A stretch of 64,000 nucleotides of DNA, taken from positions 2,604,001 through 2,668,000 of the forward strand of contig JAXRKN010000039.1 in assembly GCA_038502055.1 (NCBI GenBank). The letters run 5' to 3'. Origin of the DNA: Tanytarsus gracilentus (Eukaryota > Arthropoda > Insecta > Diptera > Chironomidae). The position numbers were made by a program, and so were the translations under genes. Each line of letters begins with the position of its first letter. Positions within the stretch are counted from its first letter, which is position 1. Of the stretch, positions 37,706 to 48,047 are shown piece by piece. The notes below the pieces were generated by a model. It was not told where the DNA came from and did not search any database. It worked only from the letters and a program-made list of their open reading frames with translations.

Positions 37706-40271
37706 ATGTCCTCGGTTCAAAAGAAAAAATTTTCGATTAGCGATGAGAGTGCATCAAGCTCAAGTTCTTTGCTATCGACACTCACCCGCTTCAAAGATTA
37801 CATGAACAATAGCTCGAATTCGCATAAAAGTCGAAAAGTGTCCGATATTGAGATGGATGTGGTTAACATAAAAATGGCAGACGTTGAAAAGTCATTTAAG
37901 TTCATCAAGACGGTGGGTCGCGGGAGTTTTGGCGTTGCAAGTCTCTATCGGCGGGTAAACGATGATGTGATGGTGGTTTTAAAGCAAATAAATCTGGCTG
38001 ATATCACAAAGTCAGAAAGAGAAATGGCCATGAATGAAGTCGAGGTATTTTCACGATTGTCGCATCCCAATGTCATCTCCTATTACAGCAGTTTTGTACG
38101 CGGTGAAATTCTCTACATTGAAATGGAATTTGCAGATGAAGGAAATCTCGCTCAAATCATCAACGAATCAACGGATCATTTTCCCGAACGATATGTGCTC
38201 AATGTGTTCGAACAAATGACAAGTGCCATCGCATACATGCACAGCGAAAATATTCTTCATCGTGACTTGAAAACTGCAAATGTTTTTTTAAAGCGCGGCG
38301 TTGTGAAAATTGGCGATTTTGGTATCTCGAAAATTATGGACACGAAAATTCATGCTCAGACTATTCTTGGAACACCTTATTATTTTAGGTACGGAGATTA
38401 GATTAAATTAATTCAACGTTGACCACAACGTTTACATCTGCGTGCAAAAGATAATTTTATGACAATGAATTTTAATTAAATTTTCAGTCCTGAAATGTGT
38501 GAGGGCAAGGAGTATGATGAGAAGAGCGATATTTGGGCACTTGGGTGTATATTAGGGGAGTTGTGTTGTCGTCAGAAAACATTTACAGCATCAAATTTAT
38601 CGGAGCTTGTCAAGAAAATTATGACCGTAAGTTGATTTAATTTTCGTGATTAATTTATGTCATTATAATTTACAGGCTGAATTTATTCCCCTACCTGAAG
38701 GATATTCGGATGATCTTAAGCAGTTGTTAAAGTTTTTACTTCAAATTAATTCACAAGATCGACCATCGGCAAAAGAGTTGAATGAAATTCACATCCCGAC
38801 TGTACTCAAAAATTTGGGTAAATTTGAAGGTTACGCATACGAGCCGAAGAAAAATTCCGATGGTGATGGAGACTCATCCGTATTTGGACCTGTTGCGACG
38901 AGAGAGTACATGGAAGCATCAACAGCAACCATGAGCGATCTCATTCTTACTGAAAGATCAATTCTATATCTACTCAAATCCTTTGGCAACAACTTTTCTC
39001 TTGATCCCATTCAACTACCCTCAACGTGCAGAATCAGAGATATTTCAATCAGCGACTCACATTTTTTGGTCGTCACGGAAGAGGGAAGTGTTTTCGGTTG
39101 GGGTGATGGTCAAAAAGGTCAACTGTGTCAGAGTATTGAGGCAACGTGGAAACATTTTCCATCTAAAATTGAAACACTTCAACGACATACTGTCGTAAGT
39201 GCGTGTGCGGGTTATGGCTACTCACTTTTTCTCACAAGCAACGGGGTTGTTTTATCATGTGGAACCAGTGATTTTGGATGCTTGGGTATTAGAGGCGTGA
39301 CGTCACTCATGACGCCAAAAGTTATCGAAAACTTTTACGATATAAAAATAATTCAAATTGCTTGTCACAAAAATCACGCTTTAGCGCTTGACATACATGA
39401 AAATATCTACGCATTTGGACATAGTGATTGCGGAGCCTTGGGTTTTGGTTCAAAAACATCTTCAATGACACCCCAGAAAGTTTCGACAGCATCATCGATT
39501 CGCAATATCAAGAAAATTTACTGCGCACCAGATTGTTCTCTAATTTTAACTCACGAGGGTGTTGTCTATGCTTGCGGAAGTAACAACTTCAATCGATTCG
39601 GATTCGGAGGCAATGTAGAGTATGTCAGTGAATTTGTAAGCATGTCATCCTTTTAGTCTATAAATAGGGCAGAAACTTATTTTTCCTTCCAGAGGAAAAT
39701 CACCAGCATCAAGCAGAAAGTCACTGACCTAAGTGTATCTGCTAATCATTCTGCTCTAATAGTCTTGGGTGGATATGTCATGACGATGGGTAATAATAGC
39801 GAGGGACAACTCGGTTTGGGTCACAAGAAAGAGACAAGCAATCAGCCGGCGGTTGTCAAGAGTCTCTATGAAAAGTTTGTTAAGGTAAAATTTATTAAAA
39901 ACTTTTCTTATTATATTAAATTCTTCTTTAATATCCAGGGAGTAAAGTGCACTTCATCTAACACAACCATTCGCACCGACACTAACGTAATAATGTCATT
40001 TGGCACTCGTTATGGCTTTCCTGCAGACGTGCCTCAAACTCCCGGATCATTTTCTCAAGTCGGAAATAATACAGCTGCATTTACCAACTTTTTAGCTTCC
40101 GTCTATAAGTCAGAGGAAATTTTGGAGCCTGTTGAAGTTTTGGGTGTGTATTCGTCCCACGAAATGCTGCAAGGTGGAATCTATATGAAACTTGTTGATA
40201 TATTTCCTCTTCAACACGGAACACTTGTATGGGTTGATACAAATACACCAATTAGAGCCTACAGCAATTAA
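37706..40271 (+). CDS. niki: NIMA-related (Nek8/Nek9-type) kinase with RCC1 repeats, Niki-like
   Basis: Five exons: 37706-38388, 38488-38626, 38676-39635, 39693-39884 and 39939-40271, giving 768 aa. A 60-residue Ser-rich leader precedes the kinase domain (about 64-320). That domain has glycine loop GRGSFG, lysine in VVLKQI, catalytic HRDLKTANVF (about residue 184), DFGISK and SPEMCEG. From about residue 395 there are six RCC1 blades, for example GWGDGQKGQLC, GHSDCGALGFG and GNNSEGQLGLG. Kinase plus RCC1 propeller defines NEK8/NEK9, whose Drosophila member is Niki. Vertebrate relatives act at cilia or mitotic spindles. All core catalytic residues are present, so it should be an active Ser/Thr kinase. 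The last intron (39885-39938) is 54 nt, in frame and stop-free, so retention would insert 18 residues. Confidence 0.92.
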
Positions 40272-40423
40272 AGAGAAAGTGCGTAATTTTTTTAGGTGTG
40301 ATGATTCTAAAGTTTGTGTTGATTTTAATAAGTCACGTGGCAAATGTTGTTCAAAACCTTTCTTATAAGTTTTTTATATAGAAGTGCTTTAACACTGTTC
40401 AATAACATTTCTAGTTGTTTTGT

Positions 40424-40429
40424 AATAAA
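40424..40429 (+). other. poly(A) signal of the Nek kinase gene
   Basis: AATAAA about 150 nt after the stop codon. Confidence 0.55.
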
Positions 40430-42007
40430 TTTTGTTACGCATCATTAACGAAGGAATTTTTTTTATAAAATATATCAAATTATTTGATCCAATTTGCTAT
40501 TTATAGAATAATTTATATAATTAAACGAACTTCAACGTTTCTACTATTGTTTGGATAGCTGGTTCACGTGTCAAGCATCATTAATGAGTTTTCTGTTCAT
40601 TTGTATTTTTATTCTCTATTATCAGGTGTTCTTAATTATTTTTATTGCCAATAATTTTCTGGCTTAATCCAAACTCGGCAATTAAGATTTTTGTTCAAAT
40701 CAATTTTTTAAAAAAAGTTAATGTCGAGGTTATCACTGGTAATTCCGTTAAATTTAAAGACGTGTGTAATAATGAACAAATATTCAAGGGCTGAGAACTC
40801 CAAAATTTGGATTTTTTGCGACCATAAAATGTTGGAGTAGTCTGCCCTTGCAATCATTATTACGCCATCAATTATTAGAACTGGAGTATTGCCTTGTTAT
40901 TTGTAAATTTTGACAATTTCAGTTTGTGTCGAAACTGTTAATAAAAATGGTTAAAAAAAATTATCAAAATGTTTAAAAAATTCATCAAAAATGTTAAAAT
41001 AATTTTTTTTAATAATTTTAATTATTCTTATTAATGAGTTTTCTAATTAATGAGTTGCTATTAAAATATATATTTCTATAAAAAGGCATAATAGATCTTA
41101 TATTTTTTGCAAAAATTAATCTTGTTGATCTGCCTAGGTAAAAATTCAAATAACAAAAATATTGAAATGTTATTTTAAGTTGAAAAATATCATAACAAAA
41201 AATTTTCCATCCTTATGTTGCCAAAATTGTTAAATTGATCTTGTGGAACATTCTCAAAGCAAAATCACTGAACCCTATTGAATTCCTAATTCGGAATTGC
41301 TTACTAACAAAATTCTATAACTAGTTTTTTTAATTAGCATCAACACTCTAAAAAATTCTCGCAATCATAAAATAATTAATTATTCTATATCGCGAAGTAT
41401 TTCGTTTATTTTTTATTCTCTTTGATGCAAATGCGGTGACAAACTTGATGATGATTTATAAAAAGATCTCCCTCTCAATAGTAATTTTAAAGATTACTAA
41501 ATAAAATGTTGTGTGTAGGCAATGAGTGAGAGCGTAAATGCTCACAATATATATGAAAAAATTCTCACAATGTGCGCGACGAGTTAAGTTAAGCTCAGTC
41601 GCATATTCTCAGTCGCTTTGTAAAGACCTTAAAACGACGAAGCAACAAGTGTGCGCGTCATTTGTTATCACAGTAAAAAAAATGTTTCAAAAAACTTTTT
41701 TAGTGAAGGAAAAAGAAAATTTTTTAGATTTTATTGAACAATATTTTACATTTCGCAATAAAGTTATTTAAAGTTACAAGTTGAAAGTTTTTATTTCGTG
41801 ATCGCCGAACATTTCTCTCTTATAGTGCTCGCCCAACACATGTGCGAAATACCTTTTTTCAAGGTCTTCAAGTTGATCGCGTTTGAAAAATTTTTGCTTG
41901 ACATGTGATTAGCAAAATAAATGTTTTATTAAAACAAGATTTTTTGAATGAAATTCCTGTCTTGTGTTAAACGCGTAGTGATTCATTCATCGAACAGTTT
42001 CAAAAAA

Positions 42008-42015
42008 TATATAAA
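42008..42015 (+). promoter_or_regulatory. possible TATA box of the CD36-family gene
   Basis: TATATAAA in the spacer upstream of the CD36 gene. The DNA is very AT-rich, so chance is a real alternative. No strong initiator stands at the ideal distance. Confidence 0.3.
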
Positions 42016-42463
42016 TATACACAGTGAACAGCAGAGTGCGTAAAAAAATAAATATTTGAGTGGATGATAATTAAAAAAAATTTGCACCCGAAATAAAATT
42101 CGATTTTCAAAAAAAAAAGTTATTAAATAATAAACAGACTCAAAATCTTATCACGAAGCAAATACAATGTGTGAATAAATCTCGGTGTAAAAAAAGAGAG
42201 AAAAAAATATTATTCATACTTTTTATCAGCGCTCGTGTGGTGACACAATAATTTCCTAAAAAAGATTTCGCGAAATGAACAATTTCAATTAAAAAATTAT
42301 TTTTTGATAAAACTTCGACAACCATAAAAGTGTTTCGCTGATAAGGGTTGAGTGAAAAATTTTCATGAACACCTGAAAACACTTCACCGAAAATAATTAA
42401 CGGTTCATCGTATCATCGTCACTCCACATACTCATCCTAATCATTCGTTTTAAGTTCATCCAA

Positions 42464-44263
42464 ATGGAAGGAAGTAAAAACAAACAATCGAAGCCATGGT
42501 GCTGTAAATATCATATTTTGGGAGTGACTTTCATCGCATTCGGCATATCATCTGTTCTGTTCCTGCCTGACTTTGTAAATAATCAGATTATGCATGTGAG
42601 TAATGTGAAAAGAATTGTTAAATAAATTATTTACTTGTTGATTTTATAAAATTGTGAGGAATTCCTTTTCTAAACACGACATTTTTAAAAAAATTCTCAA
42701 GAATTTCACAATTGTTCAATTTATAAATTTTTAGTAAAGTTTTAAATTTTTTATTTTAATTTTTTTTATTGTTTTGACGACAATTTATTTTTATTGAAAC
42801 TATCTTTGAACAAATATTTTGAAATGTGCTGACCATAAAATATTTTACATCCTTTCTTATCTCTCAGAATCTCGAACTGCGACCTGATTCGCGAAGCTAC
42901 GATGAATGGAAAAGACCGACAGTTCCTTTATTTTTTGACATCTATATTTTTAACTGGACAAATCCAGCTGATATTACAAATAGCTCAACGAAACCAATTT
43001 TACAGCAACTTGGTCCTTATCGCTTCCGTGAGGAGTTAGATAAGCACAATATAACTTTCAGTGAAAATGGCACAACTGTTCGCTATCGCAAGTCTAGCTC
43101 TTATTACTTCGATGCGGATGGCAGTGATGGAACTCTGGAAGATGTAGTGAATGTTGTCAATATGGTGACAATTGGAGCAGCAAAGACGGCAGAGAACTAT
43201 AGTGGATTCAAACTGTGGAGTGTTAATGTGGTGCTTAGCTCACAGACCATCCATGTAGTCAAAAATGTACGCGAGATTCTATTTGACGGCTACAGCGATT
43301 CTTTATTGAATGTTGGAAAATTTTTCGATAGTTCAAAAGCAAATTTTGACACTGTTGGATTTTTCATTAAACGAAATGGTTCTGACGAGCTTGGCGGAAC
43401 TTATGAAGTGCATACGGGTGTCGGTGACATGACGCAATTTGATCAAGCAGTAAAGTATAATGATCTCACAGAATTTCCTTATAATCGAGGCGAATGTAGA
43501 CGATTAAAAGGATCGGCCGGCGAATTTTTTCCACCACGCTATCCCACCGACAAAATTTTATATCTCTTCACACCCGACATGTGTCGAAGTTTACCATATG
43601 AGTTCGAGAAAAAAATTGTTCATCGGGACATTGGAGGAAATCGCTTTTCGCTGGGCGATCGAGCGATTGACAATGGCACACATTATTCCGAAAACAAATG
43701 CTATCCACAAGGAATGCCATCGGGTGTCATGAACATTTCAGTGTGCAATTTCGATCAACCAATGTTCATTTCATATCCTCACTTCTACCTCGCCGATCCG
43801 TCCTATGTTGATGCAGTCGAGGGCTTATCGCCAAATAAAGAAAAACACGAGTCATATATTACACTTGAACCAAAGACTGGGATCACTCTTGAGGTGAGAT
43901 AAGAAGTCAATATCAATTTTAAATTAATTTAATTTTCTTTATCCCTTGCAGGTGACTGCAAGATTTCAAACAAACGTATTTTTGCGTCCATATGGAAATG
44001 TTAATTTGTATAAGAACGTGCCAAAGATCATAATGCCATTATTTTATGTTGAAACAAAATTCATTATGGATGAAGATAAAGCGAGTCAAGTTCGGTTTGC
44101 TGTACTGATGTTAGGCTCAAGTAAATACTTTGGCTTCATCCTGGTACTTATTGGACTTTTCATCATCGCCTTCCGCAAAATTAGACATTATTGTTGCTGT
44201 AATCTTAAGAAACATGAAAAACCTCAGAAAGAACCAAAAGAAATGCTTCCGTTAGTTTTATAA
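42464..44263 (+). CDS. CD36-family (class B) scavenger receptor
   Basis: Three exons: 42464-42595, 42868-43893 and 43952-44263, giving 489 aa. Topology is that of CD36: a short cytoplasmic N-terminus, a membrane segment (about 18-37, GVTFIAFGISSVLFL), a large glycosylated ectodomain with several N-x-S/T sites, and a second membrane segment (about 441-460, YFGFILVLIGLFIIAF) followed by CCC and a Lys-rich tail. Family marks include LGPYRFRE, a Cys cluster between GECRR and the NISVCNFDQP region, and YPHFYLADP. Members bind lipids, lipoproteins, carotenoids, pheromones or apoptotic cells at the plasma membrane. I cannot assign it to crq, emp, ninaD or SNMP by eye. It converges on the KDSR gene with 64 nt between stop codons. 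Confidence 0.92.
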
Positions 44264-44278
44264 GAAATTAAAATGTTT

Positions 44279-44284
44279 TTTAAT
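44279..44284 (-). other. probable poly(A) signal of KDSR
   Basis: ATTAAA on the minus strand, 44 nt after the KDSR stop and 16 nt from the CD36 stop, so cleavage would probably fall near or inside the end of the CD36 coding exon. Confidence 0.4.
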
Positions 44285-44308
44285 TCATTCCAAATGTGAT
44301 TGTGACAC

Positions 44309-44314
44309 AATAAA
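44309..44314 (+). other. poly(A) signal of the CD36-family gene
   Basis: AATAAA 46 nt after the stop and 14 nt before the KDSR stop codon on the other strand. Cleavage downstream would place the CD36 mRNA end across the KDSR coding end. Confidence 0.6.
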
Positions 44315-44327
44315 AAAGAAACTAGTC

Positions 44328-45424
44328 TTAATTTGATTTCTCTTTGGGTTTATAATACTTTTTGACGATTCTTGCGAAATTCCATTGAATGGCGAAGCTG
44401 ATTAATCGCAGTGGTCCCATTGTGTAGCATTGAAGCATGCCTAAAAGAGGATTTTTCCACGGTGACATTCCACAGCAGAGGATTGATAAAATCCAACTTT
44501 CGGCTCCGAGGATTGAGAAGAAATTTCCACTTAGTGCGTCTTCAATTAATTTCTTCCCGACTTTCTCTGGCGGAAAAAGTCCACCGCTGTTGCAAATTTC
44601 TCTCGTTATTTGAGGCTTTGATTTTTCTTCGTTAGCAAATCCTGGGGTGTCTGTGTCTGCGGGTAGTGCTAGAGTGACATTTATGCCGAGATGCTTCGTT
44701 TCCATAGACAGTGCCTCGGCTAATCCTCGAAGAGCAAATTTGGTTGCTGAATATGCGCCAAATCCATAAATACCTAAAAGTCCTCCTTGCGATGATGTCA
44801 AGACGATAATTCCGTCCTTGTTAGCTTTCATCTTTGGCAGCACATATTGAATTGGATAAAAAGTTCCGAGGAAATTCAAATCAACGAGAAATTTAACGTC
44901 TTCGGGTTTGGTGTCTTCAATAGTGCCGCAAATTGCCATTCCAGCGCAGTTCACAAGCATATATATGTCACCAGACTTCTTTTCGATCTCTTCGAATGCC
45001 TTGTTAACATCTTCATGACCTTTCGTTAAATCCAATGATTGATATTCAATTTTCTGTTCTGCACTGACGCAATTCTCACGTATGACATTAACGGCTTTCT
45101 CTGTAAGTTAATATTGAGACATGCTGATAAGAAAAATTAAAGGTGCGTTATTTACCCAAAGTTTTCACATTTCTAGCCACAATTGTGACGTCAGCTCCTT
45201 TACGAGCTGCATAAATCGCTGCCCAGAGTCCGATTCCGCTGCTGCCACCAGTCACAACGACGTGTTTACCTTAAAAATTACAATCATTAAATTTTCAGAA
45301 TTTGATTTCTATCGGCAAATTTACCTTCGATATTTTTAGTCTTCTTCGTGATCCATTTGTAGATTAAAAAATGAAAAAAGATCACGAGCAAAATTATCAT
45401 GGTTATTTCTACACTTATGTCCAT
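44328..45424 (-). CDS. Kdsr: 3-ketodihydrosphingosine reductase (short-chain dehydrogenase)
   Basis: Three exons: 45424-45325, 45269-45156 and 45100-44328, giving 328 aa. An N-terminal membrane segment (IILLVIFFHFLIYKW) anchors it, as in FVT-1/KDSR. The nucleotide-binding motif is TGGSSGIG, then NCAG, with catalytic Ser in LTSSQGG and YSATK. A C-terminal hydrophobic stretch and a Lys-rich tail (KKYYKPKEKSN) end the protein. KDSR reduces 3-ketosphinganine to sphinganine with NADPH on the cytosolic face of the ER, the second step of sphingolipid synthesis. The subfamily call rests on overall layout and on motifs such as LPADTDTPGF; another SDR is less likely. It is divergent from the first SLC33A1 gene, with 422 bp between start codons. 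Confidence 0.88.
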
Positions 45425-45846
45425 TGAATTCACTTTAAATTCATAAAATTTACTTAAAACACGGAGCAATAAAATCTTGAATGTTTATGACTTGTTTTGT
45501 AGCTTATGACTTTTTTTCTGATAGCTTTGATGCACACACACTGGAAGTTGAAAGATTTGAAAAATATTGTAACGGTTTTTAGACACGTGGTTACACTCGA
45601 AATAAAATTTGCTTTCATGATTTGGAATTAAATTTTATAACTTTTAGTAATGAGTTTATCACTTGATTAAAATTAATATTCTTGGATATGAAAATTATTT
45701 TATTTTGAAAATTTGAGTCGCTTTATTCTCTTAAATCTCTCTCTTCAATAAGATAATTAATCAGACACTTGCTTCTCTCTTAAACTTCAGAACTTTAATC
45801 AGTCACAATTGTGTGTAGGCCAGCGAGGAGACAGGTTGTGATAAAA
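45425..45846. promoter_or_regulatory. bidirectional promoter region, KDSR / SLC33A1 copy A
   Basis: 422 bp separate opposite start codons. On the plus side an initiator-like ATCAGTC (A+1 at 45801) is followed by AGACAG at +29, a near match to a downstream promoter element. The text around it is shared with the promoter of copy B (near 48001). No KDSR initiator could be assigned with confidence. Confidence 0.5.
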
Positions 45847-47785
45847 ATGAGTGAAAATGATAGAGAAGAAAAAAATAAAAATGAAACGATTGAAGAAAAA
45901 TCAAATTTGAGGGGCGATTATGGAAATATGGCGTTGCTGTTATTTCTTTATTTTTTGCAAGGAACTATTGCGGGACTAGCAATGACAATTCCGATATTGC
46001 TACAAAATCGCGGTGTTTCTTATAAGGAACAAGCTTTGTACAGCATTTCTCACTATCCATTTTCATGTGAGTGCAAGTAGTGCAAAGTTTCCATTATGGT
46101 TCCTTAAAATCGTCTTTTCAGTGAAAGTTCTATGGAGTCCAATTGTCGATTGTAAGAGCGAATTCAAATTTAATTATTGAATGCATTTAATAAATTCATT
46201 TTCAGCTTTATATTTCAAAAAGATTGGCCGTCGGAAGTCATGGGTGATTCCGTTCGAAATTCTCTCAGGATTGACTTTAATCATTTCGGCAAGTAAAGTT
46301 AATCAGTGGTTGGGAGATGCGCAAGAGATTGTCCCTGATGTCGTTTCTTTAACGTTGATATTTTTTTCGTTGCGAGTTTTTACAGCTACTCACGATATTG
46401 CAGGTAATTTAACGTGTTAATTTTTTTAGCAGATAAATAAATAAATTTTTTAAATCATTGCAGTTGATGGCTGGGCTTTAACTATGCTTCAAAAGAGAAA
46501 TGTTGGGCATGTTGCGACTGCAGAGGCAGTTGGTATGACTGCTGGATTTTATACTGGCTATATGTCTCTCCTTATACTTGAGTCAAAAGATTTTTGCAAT
46601 TCCTACATTTTTTCGGTGCCTCGTGATGAAGGATTAATTACTGTGACTGGCTTTATGATATTTGTGGGTGTAATTTTTCTAATAACTTCAGTTTTCATTG
46701 CATTTTTTAAAAAGGAAAATTCAGAAATGGATGAAAAGCTTCGAGATTATCCGGATTATGGTGTGAGCAGAGCATACCCTACCTTACTTAGTATAATTAA
46801 ACTTAAACCGGTCATTCGACTTTCATTATTTTTACTGACTGTTAAAATTACTTTTGGAGCAACGGATTCGATGACATTTTTAAAGCTGATCGATTATGGA
46901 ATGCCAAAAGATAAAATTGCACTATTAGGTAAATTTCAAAGAATCAAAAAAATTCGTGTAATTTTAATTAATTTTCTTCACAGCAATTCCATTTTTGCCA
47001 ATTCAAATTATTCTCTCCTTTGTCATCTCACGATACACCACCGGAAGATACCCGATGTCATTTTACATGAAAGCTTTTAAACTTCGCATCGTTATCGCAA
47101 TAATTTTGGCATCCTATCTCTTTGTGACTCCTAAAATTATCGGCAAGGGAGATTCAATACCGTGGTATTTTTATGTTGGGCTTTCGACAATTTTTCTTCT
47201 TTATCAGGTAGCTCATTGATAAGCTCAATTATCAATTTAATATTTGTTATTCTTAAAAGTTTCCATTCAGATCAATGTTCGTTGCCGATACAGCATTTTT
47301 TGCAAGAGTCTCGGATCCACTTATTGGAGGTAAAAATATTTTATGGATGTTAAAGGACTTCAATGGTATTTCTAGGAACTTACTTAACGCTTTTGAACAC
47401 GATCGGAAATATTGGCGTAAAATGGCCACAGACATTTTCTTTATGGTTCGTTGACATCATAAGCTGGAAGAGATGCATTTTTGACGAAAATATCATCACC
47501 AACTCAACCGGCAGCTCTTTAAATTTTCTTCACGATAATAGGTGTGATAATAAAGCTGCAAAAGTGACATGTATTGAAAATGGAGGTCATTGCCACACTG
47601 ATATCGACGGCTATTATATTGAACAAGCTTTTTATTTGATTTATGGCATTGTTTTTTATCAATTTGGAAAGAGAGTTGTGAACTATCTCGAAAAGCTTCC
47701 ACTGGATGATTGGCATATATTGACTAAGAAAGTAAACAATCACGAACTTGAACGGCTTAGTGCGGTGAATGATGAAAAACTTTAA
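45847..47785 (+). CDS. acetyl-CoA transporter (SLC33A1/AT-1), tandem copy A
   Basis: Seven exons: 45847-46066, 46122-46151, 46206-46403, 46464-46928, 46984-47207, 47260-47329 and 47376-47785, giving 538 aa. The protein is multi-pass. Family motifs include LKVLWSPIVD, YFKKIGRRKSW, QDIA/HDIAVDGWALTML, ATAEAVG, ESKDFCNSYIF, FRSMFVADTAFFARVSDPLIGGTY split across three entries of text, and WPQTFSLWFVD. SLC33A1 imports acetyl-CoA into the ER lumen for acetylation of proteins and glycolipids. Exon 2 is a 30-nt micro-exon encoding LKVLWSPIVD. ATG 45847 was chosen as the first Met after the initiator. The next gene has the same exon plan. Poly(A) signal AATAAA is at 47801-47806. Confidence 0.92.
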
Positions 47786-47800
47786 AGCTTTTGTGATAAA

Positions 47801-47806
47801 AATAAA
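47801..47806 (+). other. poly(A) signal of SLC33A1 copy A
   Basis: AATAAA 15 nt after the stop, about 200 nt before the initiator of copy B. Confidence 0.6.
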
Positions 47807-47994
47807 ATGAAATTTAAAAATTCTTTCCTATGTACTCAATCTATTTTTAGCGATCCTCATAAATGTTTTATGTGCCGCATAATTTATCTCTCGCATCTCG
47901 GAAAAATACAAAGTTCTCAAGTACTCCGGACACAAATCATCAACATTGATGATTATCATTAAATTCTCTCGCTCGCACTCTTAAACTTGAGAAC

Positions 47995-48034
47995 TTGATC
48001 AGTCATAATCGTGAAGCGGTAGAAAAAAGTCGTG
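47995..48034 (+). promoter_or_regulatory. Inr-DPE core promoter of SLC33A1 copy B
   Basis: Initiator TCAGTC with A+1 at 48001, and AGTCGT at 48028-48033, which is exactly +28 to +33 and fits RGWYVT at all six positions. The start codon is 47 nt downstream of +1. The initiator region resembles that of copy A (CTCTTAAACTT..GAACTT..ATCAGTCA in both). Confidence 0.6.
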
Positions 48035-48047
48035 ATAAAATTTCACA

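Larger units (their letters stand above)
40272..42463. other. spacer between the Nek kinase and CD36 genes
   Basis: AT-rich 2.2 kb. It starts with the kinase 3' UTR (AATAAA at 40424-40429) and ends with the CD36 leader. A TATATAAA box at 42008-42015 lies about 450 nt before the CD36 start codon and could be its promoter. Open frames here are short and featureless. Confidence 0.45.

Noticed and set aside
45829..45834. Perfect downstream promoter element for SLC33A1 copy A
   Set aside because: AGACAG differs from RGWYVT at the last base and sits at +29 instead of +28; only a near match.
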